Made by a program: the position numbers and the translations under genes
Shown here: one piece after another, positions 25,719 to 34,084 of the stretch
Numbering within the stretch: position 1 is the stretch's first letter
How the letters are laid out: each line of letters begins with the position of its first letter
Assembly: GCA_964404505.1 (NCBI GenBank)
Contig: CAYOKH010000001.1
Span: forward strand, 1-64,000
Direction: 5' to 3'
Length of the DNA: 64,000 nucleotides
From: DAOMNN01 sp964404505
GTDB taxonomy: Bacteria; Pseudomonadota; Gammaproteobacteria; Burkholderiales; Rhodocyclaceae
The notes under the pieces: model-generated
The model's database searches: none
Seen by the model: the letters and a program-made list of their open reading frames with translations, nothing else
What the model was told of the DNA's origin: nothing

Positions 25719-28281
25719 CGAACAAGCTCCCTCTGATCATGTTTTCGGGCGGTTCGCCGGTCCGGATCCAGAGCATGCACTGCGTCAGGCGGAGCGCGAA
25801 CTCGGCATTACGAGGATCGAGCATCTCCCCATGTGAATCGGCAACCGAGAGCCACACTTGCGAACCCGAAAACACGCGGCGACGCGTCGCTGGGTTTCCC
25901 CAGTGTGCGCTGGAAAGCCGTGAATGGCTGGCCAGTATGAACACTGGGCCGTCGTGCGGCACCGCACTGTACATCCTGAGTGCCCCCTCGAATGCGCGTG
26001 CCACCCGAATCGCCGCTGTTGCGTAGCGCGAACCGTCGAACCTGAACTTGATGTTTCCCGCATTCTCATGTCGTTTGAGGCGCCGAAGCAGACTGTCTTC
26101 GTTCATCCCCTTCACCCTTGTGCGAAACGGCGGCGCCGGCGGATCAAGCAACAACAGTGGCAGAACCTTTGCGCCCGCCGCCTGCAGCAAGCGCGCCATC
26201 TCGATGGCGACGTAGGCACCGGCACATAGTGACCCGATGAAGTAGGGTCCTTCAGGCTGGTAGCAACGCAGCGCATCGACGTAGTCTGCTGCCATTGCTG
26301 ATATGGATTCATTCGGATCTTCCAGCCCGTCGAGGCCGCGCGCCTGGATCGAGCACAAGGGTTGGTCTTCGCCGAGCAGGGACATGAAACGCGGACTGAC
26401 GTGGGCCTGACCGAGGCGCCCATGAACCAGATACAGCATCGGCGCAGTCCCTTGCTCACGCAACGGGACCAACCGCGGCATCGCACCCGCGCCATCGACC
26501 TCGCTCACATGCAGACGCGCAGCCAGGCCCGCGACCGTCCCATCCTCCCGAAGCGAAGGAAGTTCGCATCCAAATACGCTACGTGACTGGAGCTGCAAAT
26601 CGACCAGCGACAGAGAATCGCCACCCAGCAGGAAGAAGTCGTCGAACCTGCCGACCGGCGTGAAATTGAGAACCTGTGAAAACAGCGCTGCAACCTGCAC
26701 CTCGCGCTCCCCGACCGGGGCCTCGTAATCAGGGCGGTACAGCGCATCGTCGAGGTCCATTTCGGACAACGAGCGCCTATCCAGTTTCCCCGTCGCGGAA
26801 GTCGGAAGGCGGTCCCGGAACAGGTAGCCGCTGGGCAGCATGTAGTTCGGCAACTTCTCGACCAACTGGCGGCGCAACTCCACCGGATTCGATCCAGCCC
26901 CCGGGGACATCACCACGCACGCGACCAGTCGGTCTGCCTCCCTCCCTTCCGCTCCCCGGGCGATGACCACTGCATCCTTCACTCCGTGACAAGCACTCAG
27001 CGCCGCTTCGACCTCGCTGAGGTCAACGGATTGGCCGCGCAGTTTGATGCGGGTAGACTCGCGCCCGATGAAGTGAAGATTGGCCGTGCCATCGATGCGA
27101 CCGAGATCGCCACTCCTGTAGCGCCGCCAGCCCGGACGCCCCTGGAGATCGGAAAACGTGGCACGATCGAGCTCGGGCCGGTGCCAGTAGCCGGGGCTCA
27201 GATGCGGGCTATCGACCGCAATGAAGCCGCTTTCGTCAGTATCCGCGTCGCTGCCGTCCGCCCGCAGAATGCGCACTTCGAGACCGGTGGGGCTGCGCCC
27301 TACGGGAAGAGCTCCGGACATCGCGTCCATTGCCGGGTCAATCACGCACTGTGCAATGACGCTGGCTTCGGTCGCCGCGAGGTGATTCACGATGCGGCAG
27401 GTGCCGAGCACAAGCGGACGGAAACGCGCGACATCTCCGGCAAGGAGAGTTTCACCGCCCAAGTCGACGGCACGTATGCGCGGAAAGCGCCGTTCAGCCT
27501 CACGGGTGCGCGTGAGTTCGCGAAGGACGGTGGGAACTGCGTGCAGGACGGTGATATCCGACTCCTCGAGCCAGGCCGCCAGGCGGGAAATACCCTCACG
27601 GCGCATATCGTATGGGCACAGCACCGCGCCATTGAACAATGCGCCAAAGATGTCCATGTTTGCTGCGCTGAAGCTCAGCGTATAGAGCAGCGACAGGCGG
27701 TCGGTCTCATTGATCCGAAGCGTACGTGCGTAGGCGTCGACAAAGAACATCAGGTTTCGGTGAGTCTGTTGCACGCCCTTGGGATGACCGGTGGAACCTG
27801 ACGTGTAGAAAAGGTAGAGAAGATCGTCGGGAGAAGCCATGCGGGCCGGCAGATCTCCGGTCGATTCAGACATGATTTCATCGAGATCAAGCACCGCAAG
27901 ACCCGCGACCTTGAGCGCGTGTGCTCGTTCCAACCGCGGTCGATCGACGAGGAACACGAACGGAGCGCTGTCCTGAATGATGAAGCGCAGGCGCTCTTCG
28001 GGATCACCCGGATCCAGCGAGACATACGCATGCCCACTTCCGGCAGTTCCCAGCATGGCGGTGATGGCCGCAATGCGCTCTTCAGCCAGAATTGCGACAA
28101 TGCCCGCGCGGGGATGCCCGAGCGCGTTCAACCGCTGCATCACGGCGAGCGCCATCTGATCGAGTTGAGCGTAGCTCACCCGGCGACCTTTCTCCACGAT
28201 TGCGAGAGATTCCGCCGATCGCCGGACCACGTCGGCAAACCGTTCGTATACCGTGAGAGCCGATCCTGGCCGATCAATCAT
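25630..28281 (-). CDS. stand-alone NRPS-like module: adenylation - carrier protein - thioesterase
   Basis: 883 residues. The adenylation domain (about 10-510) shows A3 YTSGSTGHPKG at 159-169, A5 NHLAATEAS at 299-307, A7 YRSGD at 388-392 and A10 PTSATGKLDR with catalytic Lys499. In A4 (202-219) the aspartate that holds the alpha-amino group in amino-acid-activating domains is replaced by Ser205, so the substrate may not be an ordinary alpha-amino acid. The carrier domain has LGGDSLS at 552-558 with phosphopantetheine site Ser556. The thioesterase (about 610-840) uses Cys686 in GSLCAG where serine is usual, with Asp713 and His817. There is no condensation domain. It is the second gene of a four-gene minus-strand cluster. 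Confidence 0.9.
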   Translation of the reverse strand: MIDRPGSALTVYERFADVVRRSAESLAIVEKGRRVSYAQLDQMALAVMQRLNALGHPRAGIVAILAEERIAAITAMLGTAGSGHAYVSLDPGDPEERLRFIIQDSAPFVFLVDRPRLERAHALKVAGLAVLDLDEIMSESTGDLPARMASPDDLLYLFYTSGSTGHPKGVQQTHRNLMFFVDAYARTLRINETDRLSLLYTLSFSAANMDIFGALFNGAVLCPYDMRREGISRLAAWLEESDITVLHAVPTVLRELTRTREAERRFPRIRAVDLGGETLLAGDVARFRPLVLGTCRIVNHLAATEASVIAQCVIDPAMDAMSGALPVGRSPTGLEVRILRADGSDADTDESGFIAVDSPHLSPGYWHRPELDRATFSDLQGRPGWRRYRSGDLGRIDGTANLHFIGRESTRIKLRGQSVDLSEVEAALSACHGVKDAVVIARGAEGREADRLVACVVMSPGAGSNPVELRRQLVEKLPNYMLPSGYLFRDRLPTSATGKLDRRSLSEMDLDDALYRPDYEAPVGEREVQVAALFSQVLNFTPVGRFDDFFLLGGDSLSLVDLQLQSRSVFGCELPSLREDGTVAGLAARLHVSEVDGAGAMPRLVPLREQGTAPMLYLVHGRLGQAHVSPRFMSLLGEDQPLCSIQARGLDGLEDPNESISAMAADYVDALRCYQPEGPYFIGSLCAGAYVAIEMARLLQAAGAKVLPLLLLDPPAPPFRTRVKGMNEDSLLRRLKRHENAGNIKFRFDGSRYATAAIRVARAFEGALRMYSAVPHDGPVFILASHSRLSSAHWGNPATRRRVFSGSQVWLSVADSHGEMLDPRNAEFALRLTQCMLWIRTGEPPENMIRGSLFDDRQTIAGGSRWRRGFRWLFGFRVGEGGR

Positions 28282-28386
28282 GCTTGCTTGTGCGCTTTGA
28301 CAGGGGACGCAGGCCAGGAATGCTTCACCCGGGCCTGACTCTTGCGGTGCACATCAGACCCGCAATTCCGAAATATCCAACGCCCG

Positions 28387-29064
28387 CTATTCACGAATGA
28401 GGTGGAACAACAGACCGGGCATCGCCGTCTTGTTCACCTCCGGTTCGGTTCTGCCGAGATCGGTAAGGCCATACGAATCGATCCGGAACAGCCCTGCAAA
28501 GATTCTCTCAATCCGGCGAACATGATCGCGCTCTTCCCGCGCGTTTACCCAGGGGAGCATTCGGAGCCATTTCCTTCCTCTGAATGCACGCACGAACAGA
28601 AGCATGCGGGCGCCAGGTGCACACACGGAGGCAAGATTGCTTACGTAATGAGGGACCAGGGGAGGCGGAATGCCGTGCAGGCAACCCCTGTCCACAAGTA
28701 TGTCGAAGGGGCCCCCTTCCGGAGCATGTTCACAGATGTCAACCGTCGCGAAACGGAGTGGCAGGGTTTCGGACGCATAGGTGGCGCGTGCCTGACGGAC
28801 CGCAGCCTCCGCAAAGTCGATGCCCAACGCGTCATAGCCTTGCTCCGCGAACCAGGCAGCAACCTTTCCAAGACCGCACCCGATGTCGAGTACCTTCCCC
28901 TCGGGCGGCAACCACCGGCGTTCGACCGCTGCGACAATTTCTCGCGAAACCCCGCGTGCGCCCCATTTTGGGGAAAAATCTTCGCGAGCCCACCTCGAAC
29001 CCCATCGTTGGCTCCGCATGCGCCTCAGTTCCCGCGCGTTCAGGTCGGTCGGGGGTGGTCTCAT
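28387..29064 (-). CDS. class I SAM-dependent methyltransferase
   Basis: 225 residues from the methionine at 29064 (MRPPPTDLNARELRRM); the frame is open to 29112. Motif I VLDIGCGLGK at 58-67 and the acidic end of strand two (YDALGIDFAEAAVRQA) define the SAM site, and FDILVDRGCLHGI is the post-I region, typical of the Methyltransf_25/TPMT-like group. It lies 105 bases upstream of the adenylation-carrier-thioesterase gene on the same strand and is probably the first gene of the cluster. The methyl acceptor is unknown: it could be O- or N-methylation of the cluster product. Confidence 0.8.
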   Translation of the reverse strand: MRPPPTDLNARELRRMRSQRWGSRWAREDFSPKWGARGVSREIVAAVERRWLPPEGKVLDIGCGLGKVAAWFAEQGYDALGIDFAEAAVRQARATYASETLPLRFATVDICEHAPEGGPFDILVDRGCLHGIPPPLVPHYVSNLASVCAPGARMLLFVRAFRGRKWLRMLPWVNAREERDHVRRIERIFAGLFRIDSYGLTDLGRTEPEVNKTAMPGLLFHLIRE

Positions 29065-29315
29065 GTTAGACGCTCGCGTAAGGTTACATGGCTCCGGGCC
29101 GGTCGACGGCATTGTAGCGTTTGCCCAGTGAAGCGCGCATACATGTTGAATGGCGCATCACGGCGAAAATGCCGCACTTAGGTGACAATGTCCCGTCGCT
29201 TCGGTAAGCGCGGCGCTGCGCACTTGCGTCGCGAGGCGGCTAGAATTGAGCTCCGGGAACCATTCGTACCCGCAGGCCTGCGGGTCGTAGTCAACAGGAA
29301 AGCGAACTCCTTGCC
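29065..29315. other. divergent intergenic region between the methyltransferase and gabD
   Basis: 251 bases carrying the start regions of two divergent units. On the minus strand TACAAT (plus-strand positions 29111-29116) is a possible -10 box for the biosynthetic cluster but has no clear -35 partner. On the plus strand TAGAAT at 29241-29246 is a possible gabD -10 box, again with a poor -35. The perfect palindrome at 29268-29285, listed separately, is the strongest element. Confidence 0.4.
29268..29285. promoter_or_regulatory. perfect 18-base palindrome upstream of gabD (candidate operator)
   Basis: ACCCGCAGGCCTGCGGGT is identical to its reverse complement over all 18 bases. It sits 31 bases before the gabD start codon and 22 bases after a TAGAAT -10-like box, a position where a dimeric repressor would block transcription. 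It could also form a hairpin in the gabD leader. Regulator unknown. Confidence 0.5.
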
Positions 29316-30776
29316 ATGAACAATGTGAATGAATCTCCCCTATTCCGTCAGCAGGCGTTTATCGATGGCGCCTGGCTCGGCGCCGACTCCGGTGCGACCT
29401 TCGACGTCGACAATCCCGCGACAGGCGAGATCATCGGTAGTGTGCCCGACATGAGTGCGGCCGAGACCGCACGCGCGATCGCCGCTGCCGAGAGCGCCTT
29501 TCCGGCATGGCGACGCTTGTTGGCGAAGGAGCGTTCCGCGCTGCTCCGGCGCTGGTTTACCCTGATCACGGAATCAGCCGACGAACTGGCACTGATGATG
29601 ACCGCCGAGCAGGGCAAGCCCGTAGCCGAGGCCAAGGGTGAGGTCCACTATGCCGCATCGTTCATAGAGTGGTTCGCCGAGGAGGGCAAGCGGACCAATG
29701 GCGACGTGATACAGACCAATGCGCAGGACCGTCGCCTGCTGGCGATCCGCCAGCCCGTGGGCGTTTGTGCCTTGATCACGCCATGGAACTTCCCGGCGGC
29801 GATGATTACGCGCAAGGTCGCACCGGCGCTTGCGGCGGGATGCACGGTGGTCGTGAAGCCCGCCGAGCAGACGCCATTCACGGCATTGGCTTTGGCTGTA
29901 CTGGCGGAGAGGGCCGGCATTCCCAAGGGCGTGTTCAACGTGGTCACGGGGGACCCGATTGCGATCGGGGGCGAACTGACGTCGAGCCCGGTGGTGCGGA
30001 AGCTGTCTTTCACCGGATCGACCGAAGTGGGGCGCCTGCTAATGGCGCAGTGTGCCCCGACCTTGAAGAGGCTGTCGCTCGAACTGGGCGGCAACGCGCC
30101 CTTCATCGTGTTCGACGATGCCGACATCGAGGCCGCCGTCGAAGGCGCGATGGCGTCAAAGTACCGCAACGCGGGCCAGACCTGTGTGTGCGCGAACCGT
30201 CTGCTGGTGCAGTCGGGTATCTACGACCGTTTTGCCGGCAAACTCGCGGAAGCCGTCGCGGCGCTGCGGGTCGGTCCGGGATCGGAGCCGGGTGTGACGA
30301 TCGGTCCGCTCATCGACGGCGCGGCCATCGAGAAGGTGGAAAGCCATGTTGCCGACGCGCTGGCCAGGGGCGCGCGGGTGATGACGGGAGGCAAGCGGCA
30401 CGCGTTGGGCGGGGGCTTCTTCGAACCCACCGTCCTTGCCGACGTCACCCCGGCAATGCGCATTGCCCGCGAGGAAACCTTCGGTCCGGTCGCCCCGCTG
30501 TTCCGCTTCGAAACCGAGGACGAAGCCATCCGCATGGCGAACGCCACCGAGTTTGGCCTCGCCGCGTACTTCTACTCGCGCGACATCGGGCGTATCTTCC
30601 GCGTCGCGGAGGAACTCGAGTACGGGATGGTCGGTGTCAATACCGGGATCATGTCCAACGAGATCTCGCCGTTCGGCGGCGTCAAACAGTCGGGCATCGG
30701 GCGCGAGGGCTCGAGCTACGGAATCGAGGAATACCTGGAACTCAAGTCGATCTGCCTGGCAGGGATCGATCGTTGA
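29316..30776 (+). CDS. gabD: NAD(P)-dependent succinate-semialdehyde dehydrogenase
   Basis: 486 residues of the aldehyde dehydrogenase superfamily, most like GabD. The catalytic cysteine is Cys290 (AGQTCVCANR) and the general base is Glu256 (LSLELGGNAPF); the Rossmann motif is SFTGSTEVGRLL. It oxidises succinate semialdehyde, from gamma-aminobutyrate or related compounds, to succinate for the TCA cycle. The CXC arrangement at the active site is typical of GabD. No gabT or gabP is next to it. The stop codon overlaps the TTG start of a methyltransferase gene, so the two are translationally coupled. A perfect palindrome lies just upstream. Confidence 0.92.
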   Translation: MNNVNESPLFRQQAFIDGAWLGADSGATFDVDNPATGEIIGSVPDMSAAETARAIAAAESAFPAWRRLLAKERSALLRRWFTLITESADELALMMTAEQGKPVAEAKGEVHYAASFIEWFAEEGKRTNGDVIQTNAQDRRLLAIRQPVGVCALITPWNFPAAMITRKVAPALAAGCTVVVKPAEQTPFTALALAVLAERAGIPKGVFNVVTGDPIAIGGELTSSPVVRKLSFTGSTEVGRLLMAQCAPTLKRLSLELGGNAPFIVFDDADIEAAVEGAMASKYRNAGQTCVCANRLLVQSGIYDRFAGKLAEAVAALRVGPGSEPGVTIGPLIDGAAIEKVESHVADALARGARVMTGGKRHALGGGFFEPTVLADVTPAMRIAREETFGPVAPLFRFETEDEAIRMANATEFGLAAYFYSRDIGRIFRVAEELEYGMVGVNTGIMSNEISPFGGVKQSGIGREGSSYGIEEYLELKSICLAGIDR

Positions 30777-31336
30777 ATCCGGCCGGAACGCACGCCGCCC
30801 TCGGCGAGGCTTCAGCCTGGGTGCGCAGGTTCGCCCCGCTGATCCGGGCGGGCGGCAGCGTGCTCGATTATGCGTGCGGCAATGGGCGCCACGCCCGCTT
30901 CCTCGCGAGACTGGGGCATCGCGTCGACGCTGTCGACCGTGATGCCGCCGCGCTCGAATCCCTGATCGGCCTCGATCGCGTGCGCACGATCGAGGCCGAT
31001 CTGGAAGGCGACGCATGGCCACTCGAGGGACGTCGCTACGATGCGATCGTGGTCACCAATTACCTTTTCCGTGCCCGTTTCGACGATCTGCTCGATTGCC
31101 TGGAGCCGGGTGGCGTCCTGATCTACGAGACCTTCATGCGTGGAAACGAGCGCTTCGGCAGACCGTCAAATCCCGAGTTCCTGCTCGCTCCCGGTGAATT
31201 GCTCGAGCGACTCATGGAACGCTTTTCGATCGTCGCATTCGAACAAGGCGAGCTGTCCATTCCGAAACCTGCCGTGGTGCAGCGAATCTGTGCGATCAAG
31301 GGGCACGATCGGACGGCCTGCCTGCCGGCGGTGTGA
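30773..31336 (+). CDS. class I SAM-dependent methyltransferase, TTG start
   Basis: 187 residues when read from TTG at 30773, which overlaps the gabD stop as TTGA; no ATG or GTG fits the family length. Motif I VLDYACGNGRHARFLARLG near residue 30, RVDAVDRDAAAL after it and YDAIVVTNYLFRARFDDLL as the central region match small TehB/UbiE-like methyltransferases. The acceptor is unknown. The gene converges with mnmH: the two stop codons abut at 31336/31337 with no spacer. TTG start and coupling are inferred from overlap geometry. Confidence 0.78.
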   Translation: MNPAGTHAALGEASAWVRRFAPLIRAGGSVLDYACGNGRHARFLARLGHRVDAVDRDAAALESLIGLDRVRTIEADLEGDAWPLEGRRYDAIVVTNYLFRARFDDLLDCLEPGGVLIYETFMRGNERFGRPSNPEFLLAPGELLERLMERFSIVAFEQGELSIPKPAVVQRICAIKGHDRTACLPAV

Positions 31337-32386
31337 TCATCGGGGATCGGCAAGAACGCGCTCGGCGAGACGTTCGATGCCTTCCGGCGACAGGTCATCC
31401 GCATTGATGCGCCGCGCGTCCCCGATCAGCGCGAAGTTGTGCTCCTGCGAACGCCGGTAAAGCGGATCGTAGTGGCGGTCGATGAACTCTCCGAACAGTT
31501 CGTCGAGTTTGTGCTCCCGGGCGAGCTGCTTCCATTGTTCCAGCGTCTCGTTGCTCTGAAGCGACTTCAGGTGGTCGATCCTGCGCTGGAGTTCGTCGAC
31601 GTCGTCGCCGAGGTAGGCATAGTCGCGCAACAGGAACTCGAGGCGTGCGTCCCTGCCGGCCTCGATGGCGATGCACCGCGAAGCGCGCATACGGTTGATG
31701 AGGGCATCGGGGATCTGGATTCTACCGATCTTGCGGCTTTCGGCTTCCACAAAAACGGGGCGTGAGGTGTCGAACCCGGCCATGGCCACGTAGAGACTAG
31801 TCTCGAACCACTTCTGCGTCGGCTGCGGGCGCCCGGGAATGGCCCCGAGCACCGACCCCTTGTGTGCGGCGAGCGACTCCAGGTCCAGCACCTGCGCACC
31901 CAGCGCAGTGAGGGCTTCGAGTATGCGGGTCTTGGCGCTCCCGGTGGCACCGCAGATGACGCGAAAGTCGAGCAGGTCCGGAAGCCACTCCAGTTCTGTG
32001 ACGACCTTGCGACGCCACGTCTTGTACCCCCCTTCGAGCTGGCATGCATCCCAGCCGATCAGGCGCAGCCAGGTCACGAAGGCGCCGCTGCGCTGCCCTC
32101 CGCGCCAGCAATACACGAGGGGGCGCCAGTCCCGGGGCTTGTCCTGGAAGCGCTGGACCAAGTGTCGGGAAATGTTCTCCGCGACCATCGCGGCACCGAT
32201 GCGCCGCGCCTCGAACGCGGACTGCTGCTTGTAGACCGTTCCGACGGCCGCACGCTGGGCGTCGTCCAGAACCGGGCAATTTACGGCGCCCGGAACGCGG
32301 TCGGCCGCGAACTCGGATGGGCTGCGGGCATCGATGATCTCGTCAAACTCACCAAGCTGTGATACGGTCGCAAGGCCTCTTTTCAT
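31337..32386 (-). CDS. mnmH: tRNA 2-selenouridine synthase
   Basis: 349 residues. An N-terminal rhodanese domain carries the catalytic Cys93 in YCWRGGQRS, and a P-loop domain follows with GATGSAKT at 146-153. MnmH (SelU, YbbB) replaces the sulfur of 2-thiouridine at wobble position 34 of tRNA-Lys, Glu and Gln with selenium, via a geranylated intermediate, using selenophosphate made by SelD. selD is divergent from it across 53 bases, a linkage that supports the assignment. The E. coli protein is about 364 residues, so this is full length. Confidence 0.95.
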   Translation of the reverse strand: MKRGLATVSQLGEFDEIIDARSPSEFAADRVPGAVNCPVLDDAQRAAVGTVYKQQSAFEARRIGAAMVAENISRHLVQRFQDKPRDWRPLVYCWRGGQRSGAFVTWLRLIGWDACQLEGGYKTWRRKVVTELEWLPDLLDFRVICGATGSAKTRILEALTALGAQVLDLESLAAHKGSVLGAIPGRPQPTQKWFETSLYVAMAGFDTSRPVFVEAESRKIGRIQIPDALINRMRASRCIAIEAGRDARLEFLLRDYAYLGDDVDELQRRIDHLKSLQSNETLEQWKQLAREHKLDELFGEFIDRHYDPLYRRSQEHNFALIGDARRINADDLSPEGIERLAERVLADPR

Positions 32387-32439
32387 GATCAGTACGCGCT
32401 CCGGGGCGATGTGTCCGGACGCTCACATTCTCCGGGTAT

Positions 32440-33483
32440 ATGGACGGAATCAGACTCACCCAATTCTCCCACGGCGGAGGTTGCGGCTGCAAAATAGCGC
32501 CTGCGGTTCTTGCGCGCCTCCTGGCGCATGCTCCGCCAGGTATCGTTCCGCCGGATCTCATGGTCGGCGCCGAGAACGCGGACGATGCGGCGGTCTATCG
32601 CCTGAATGACCGGCAGGCGATCGTGGCGACGACGGATTTTTTCACCCCGATAGTCGATGACCCCTTCGACTTCGGCCGCATTGCCGCTACCAACGCGCTG
32701 TCGGACGTCTATGCGATGGGCGCGCGGCCGATCATGGCCCTGGCGGTTGTCGGCATGCCCGTCGACAAGCTTACCCCGGAGGTCATCGGGCGCATCCTCG
32801 AGGGCGGAGCAGCGGTGTGCCGCGAGGCCGGGATTCCGGTCGCCGGCGGCCATTCAATCGATGTTCTGGAGCCCATCTACGGGCTGGTCGGACTCGGGGT
32901 GGTGGACCCCGGGCAGGTCAAGACCAATGCGGGTGCGCAGGCCGACGATGTCCTGATCCTGACCAAGCCGCTCGGTATCGGAATCCTGTCGGCCGGGCTC
33001 AAGCGGGGTTTGCTCGCACCCGGGGATTACACGGAGATGCTGCGCTGGACGACCATGCTCAACCGGGTGGGGATGCGGCTTGCCGGCATGGATGCGGTTC
33101 ACGCGGTGACCGATGTGACCGGCTTCGGCCTGGCCGGCCATCTGCTGGAGATCTGCCGCGCGTCGAGGCTCGGTGCGGAGTTGCGCTTCGGCGATCTGCC
33201 GTTGATCGACGCGGCAGCCGCACTGGTCCGCGACGGTGTGGTCACGGGTGCGTCGGGACGCAACTGGGCAAGCTACGGCGATGCGCTGCGCCTCGATCCG
33301 GGCACGCAGGAGTGGCAGCAGAGGCTTGTCACCGATCCGCAAACGAGCGGCGGCCTGCTGATTGCCTGTGCACGGGAAGCCGTTCCCCGTGTGCTCGAAG
33401 CGATTCGTGAGGAGCAGGGCAGCGAAGGGCGGGTCGTCGGGCGGATGATTTCCGGCAAGCCCTTGCTCAGCGTTCTTCGTTGA
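32440..33483 (+). CDS. selD: selenide, water dikinase (selenophosphate synthetase)
   Basis: 347 residues. The active site is visible at the N-terminus as FSHGGGCGCKI, with catalytic Cys15 and Lys18; this is the cysteine form, not selenocysteine. DDAAVY, ATTDFFTPIVDDPFDFG and TDVTGFGLAGHLLE are the ATP and metal binding segments of the PurM-like fold. The enzyme makes selenophosphate from selenide and ATP for selenouridine, and for selenocysteine if selA and selB exist elsewhere. It shares the 53-base divergent promoter region with mnmH. Its 3' end overlaps the convergent tesA gene by 17 bases. Confidence 0.96.
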   Translation: MDGIRLTQFSHGGGCGCKIAPAVLARLLAHAPPGIVPPDLMVGAENADDAAVYRLNDRQAIVATTDFFTPIVDDPFDFGRIAATNALSDVYAMGARPIMALAVVGMPVDKLTPEVIGRILEGGAAVCREAGIPVAGGHSIDVLEPIYGLVGLGVVDPGQVKTNAGAQADDVLILTKPLGIGILSAGLKRGLLAPGDYTEMLRWTTMLNRVGMRLAGMDAVHAVTDVTGFGLAGHLLEICRASRLGAELRFGDLPLIDAAAALVRDGVVTGASGRNWASYGDALRLDPGTQEWQQRLVTDPQTSGGLLIACAREAVPRVLEAIREEQGSEGRVVGRMISGKPLLSVLR

Positions 33484-34084
33484 GCAAGGGTTTCAGGTAG
33501 CTCCATACGGTGTCGAGAATGAGTTCCTGCGCTTCGGCATTCGGATGGATGCCATCGCCGAGGAAGAATTCCGGGCGGCCGGCGAATCCATCGAGGAGGA
33601 ATGGCACCAGTGGCACTGCGCTTCGTTCCGCCACGTCTTGGAAGGTCTGCCGGAAGCGACGTGTGTAGGCTGGGCCGTAGTTCGGCGGCATCTCCATGCC
33701 GACGAGGAGCACGCGCGAACCATGCTGGCGCGCCGCGTCGATCATGACTTCCAGGTTCTCCGCCAGCAGCTGCGGACGAAGCCCGCGCAGTCCGTCGTTG
33801 GCACCGAGTCCGAGAATGAGCAGATCCGGCTGGTGCTGCTCCAGCGCGGCCGGCAACCTGGAACGGCCCCCGGCCGAGGTTTCGCCGCTGACGCTGCCGT
33901 TTATTACGGCGTGAGTGAAACCTTCCTGTTTCAGCCGCGTCTGCAACAGGGTGGGCCAGTCCTCGCCGGGCCGCAGCTGATACCCGGCCGAAAGGCTGTC
34001 ACCCCACACCAGAATTGTCGCCGCGTGTGCGATTCCCTGGAAAATGACGAAAACAAAGAAGATCGCAATGGATCGCAGCAACAT
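33467..34084 (-). CDS. tesA: periplasmic SGNH lysophospholipase / thioesterase / arylesterase
   Basis: 205 residues from the methionine at 34084. A signal peptide (MLLRSIAIFFVFVIFQGIAHA) ends near residue 21 and the mature enzyme begins ATILVWGDSLSAGYQL. The GDSL serine is Ser30, GANDGLRG holds the block III asparagine, and GDGIHPNAEAQ the Asp-His pair. TesA hydrolyses acyl-CoA, lysophospholipid and aryl esters in the periplasm. Its 5' end overlaps that of the divergent ABC ATPase gene by about 40 bases, the same tesA/ybbA divergence seen in E. coli; its 3' end overlaps selD by 17 bases. Confidence 0.92.
   Translation of the reverse strand: MLLRSIAIFFVFVIFQGIAHAATILVWGDSLSAGYQLRPGEDWPTLLQTRLKQEGFTHAVINGSVSGETSAGGRSRLPAALEQHQPDLLILGLGANDGLRGLRPQLLAENLEVMIDAARQHGSRVLLVGMEMPPNYGPAYTRRFRQTFQDVAERSAVPLVPFLLDGFAGRPEFFLGDGIHPNAEAQELILDTVWSYLKPLLNEER

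Noticed and set aside
29669..30772. In-frame extension of the methyltransferase frame inside gabD
   Set aside because: It lies wholly within gabD and lacks a protein-like sequence.
32482..32493. Selenocysteine in the SelD active site
   Set aside because: The codons in GGGCGCKI are ordinary cysteine codons and no in-frame TGA occurs.
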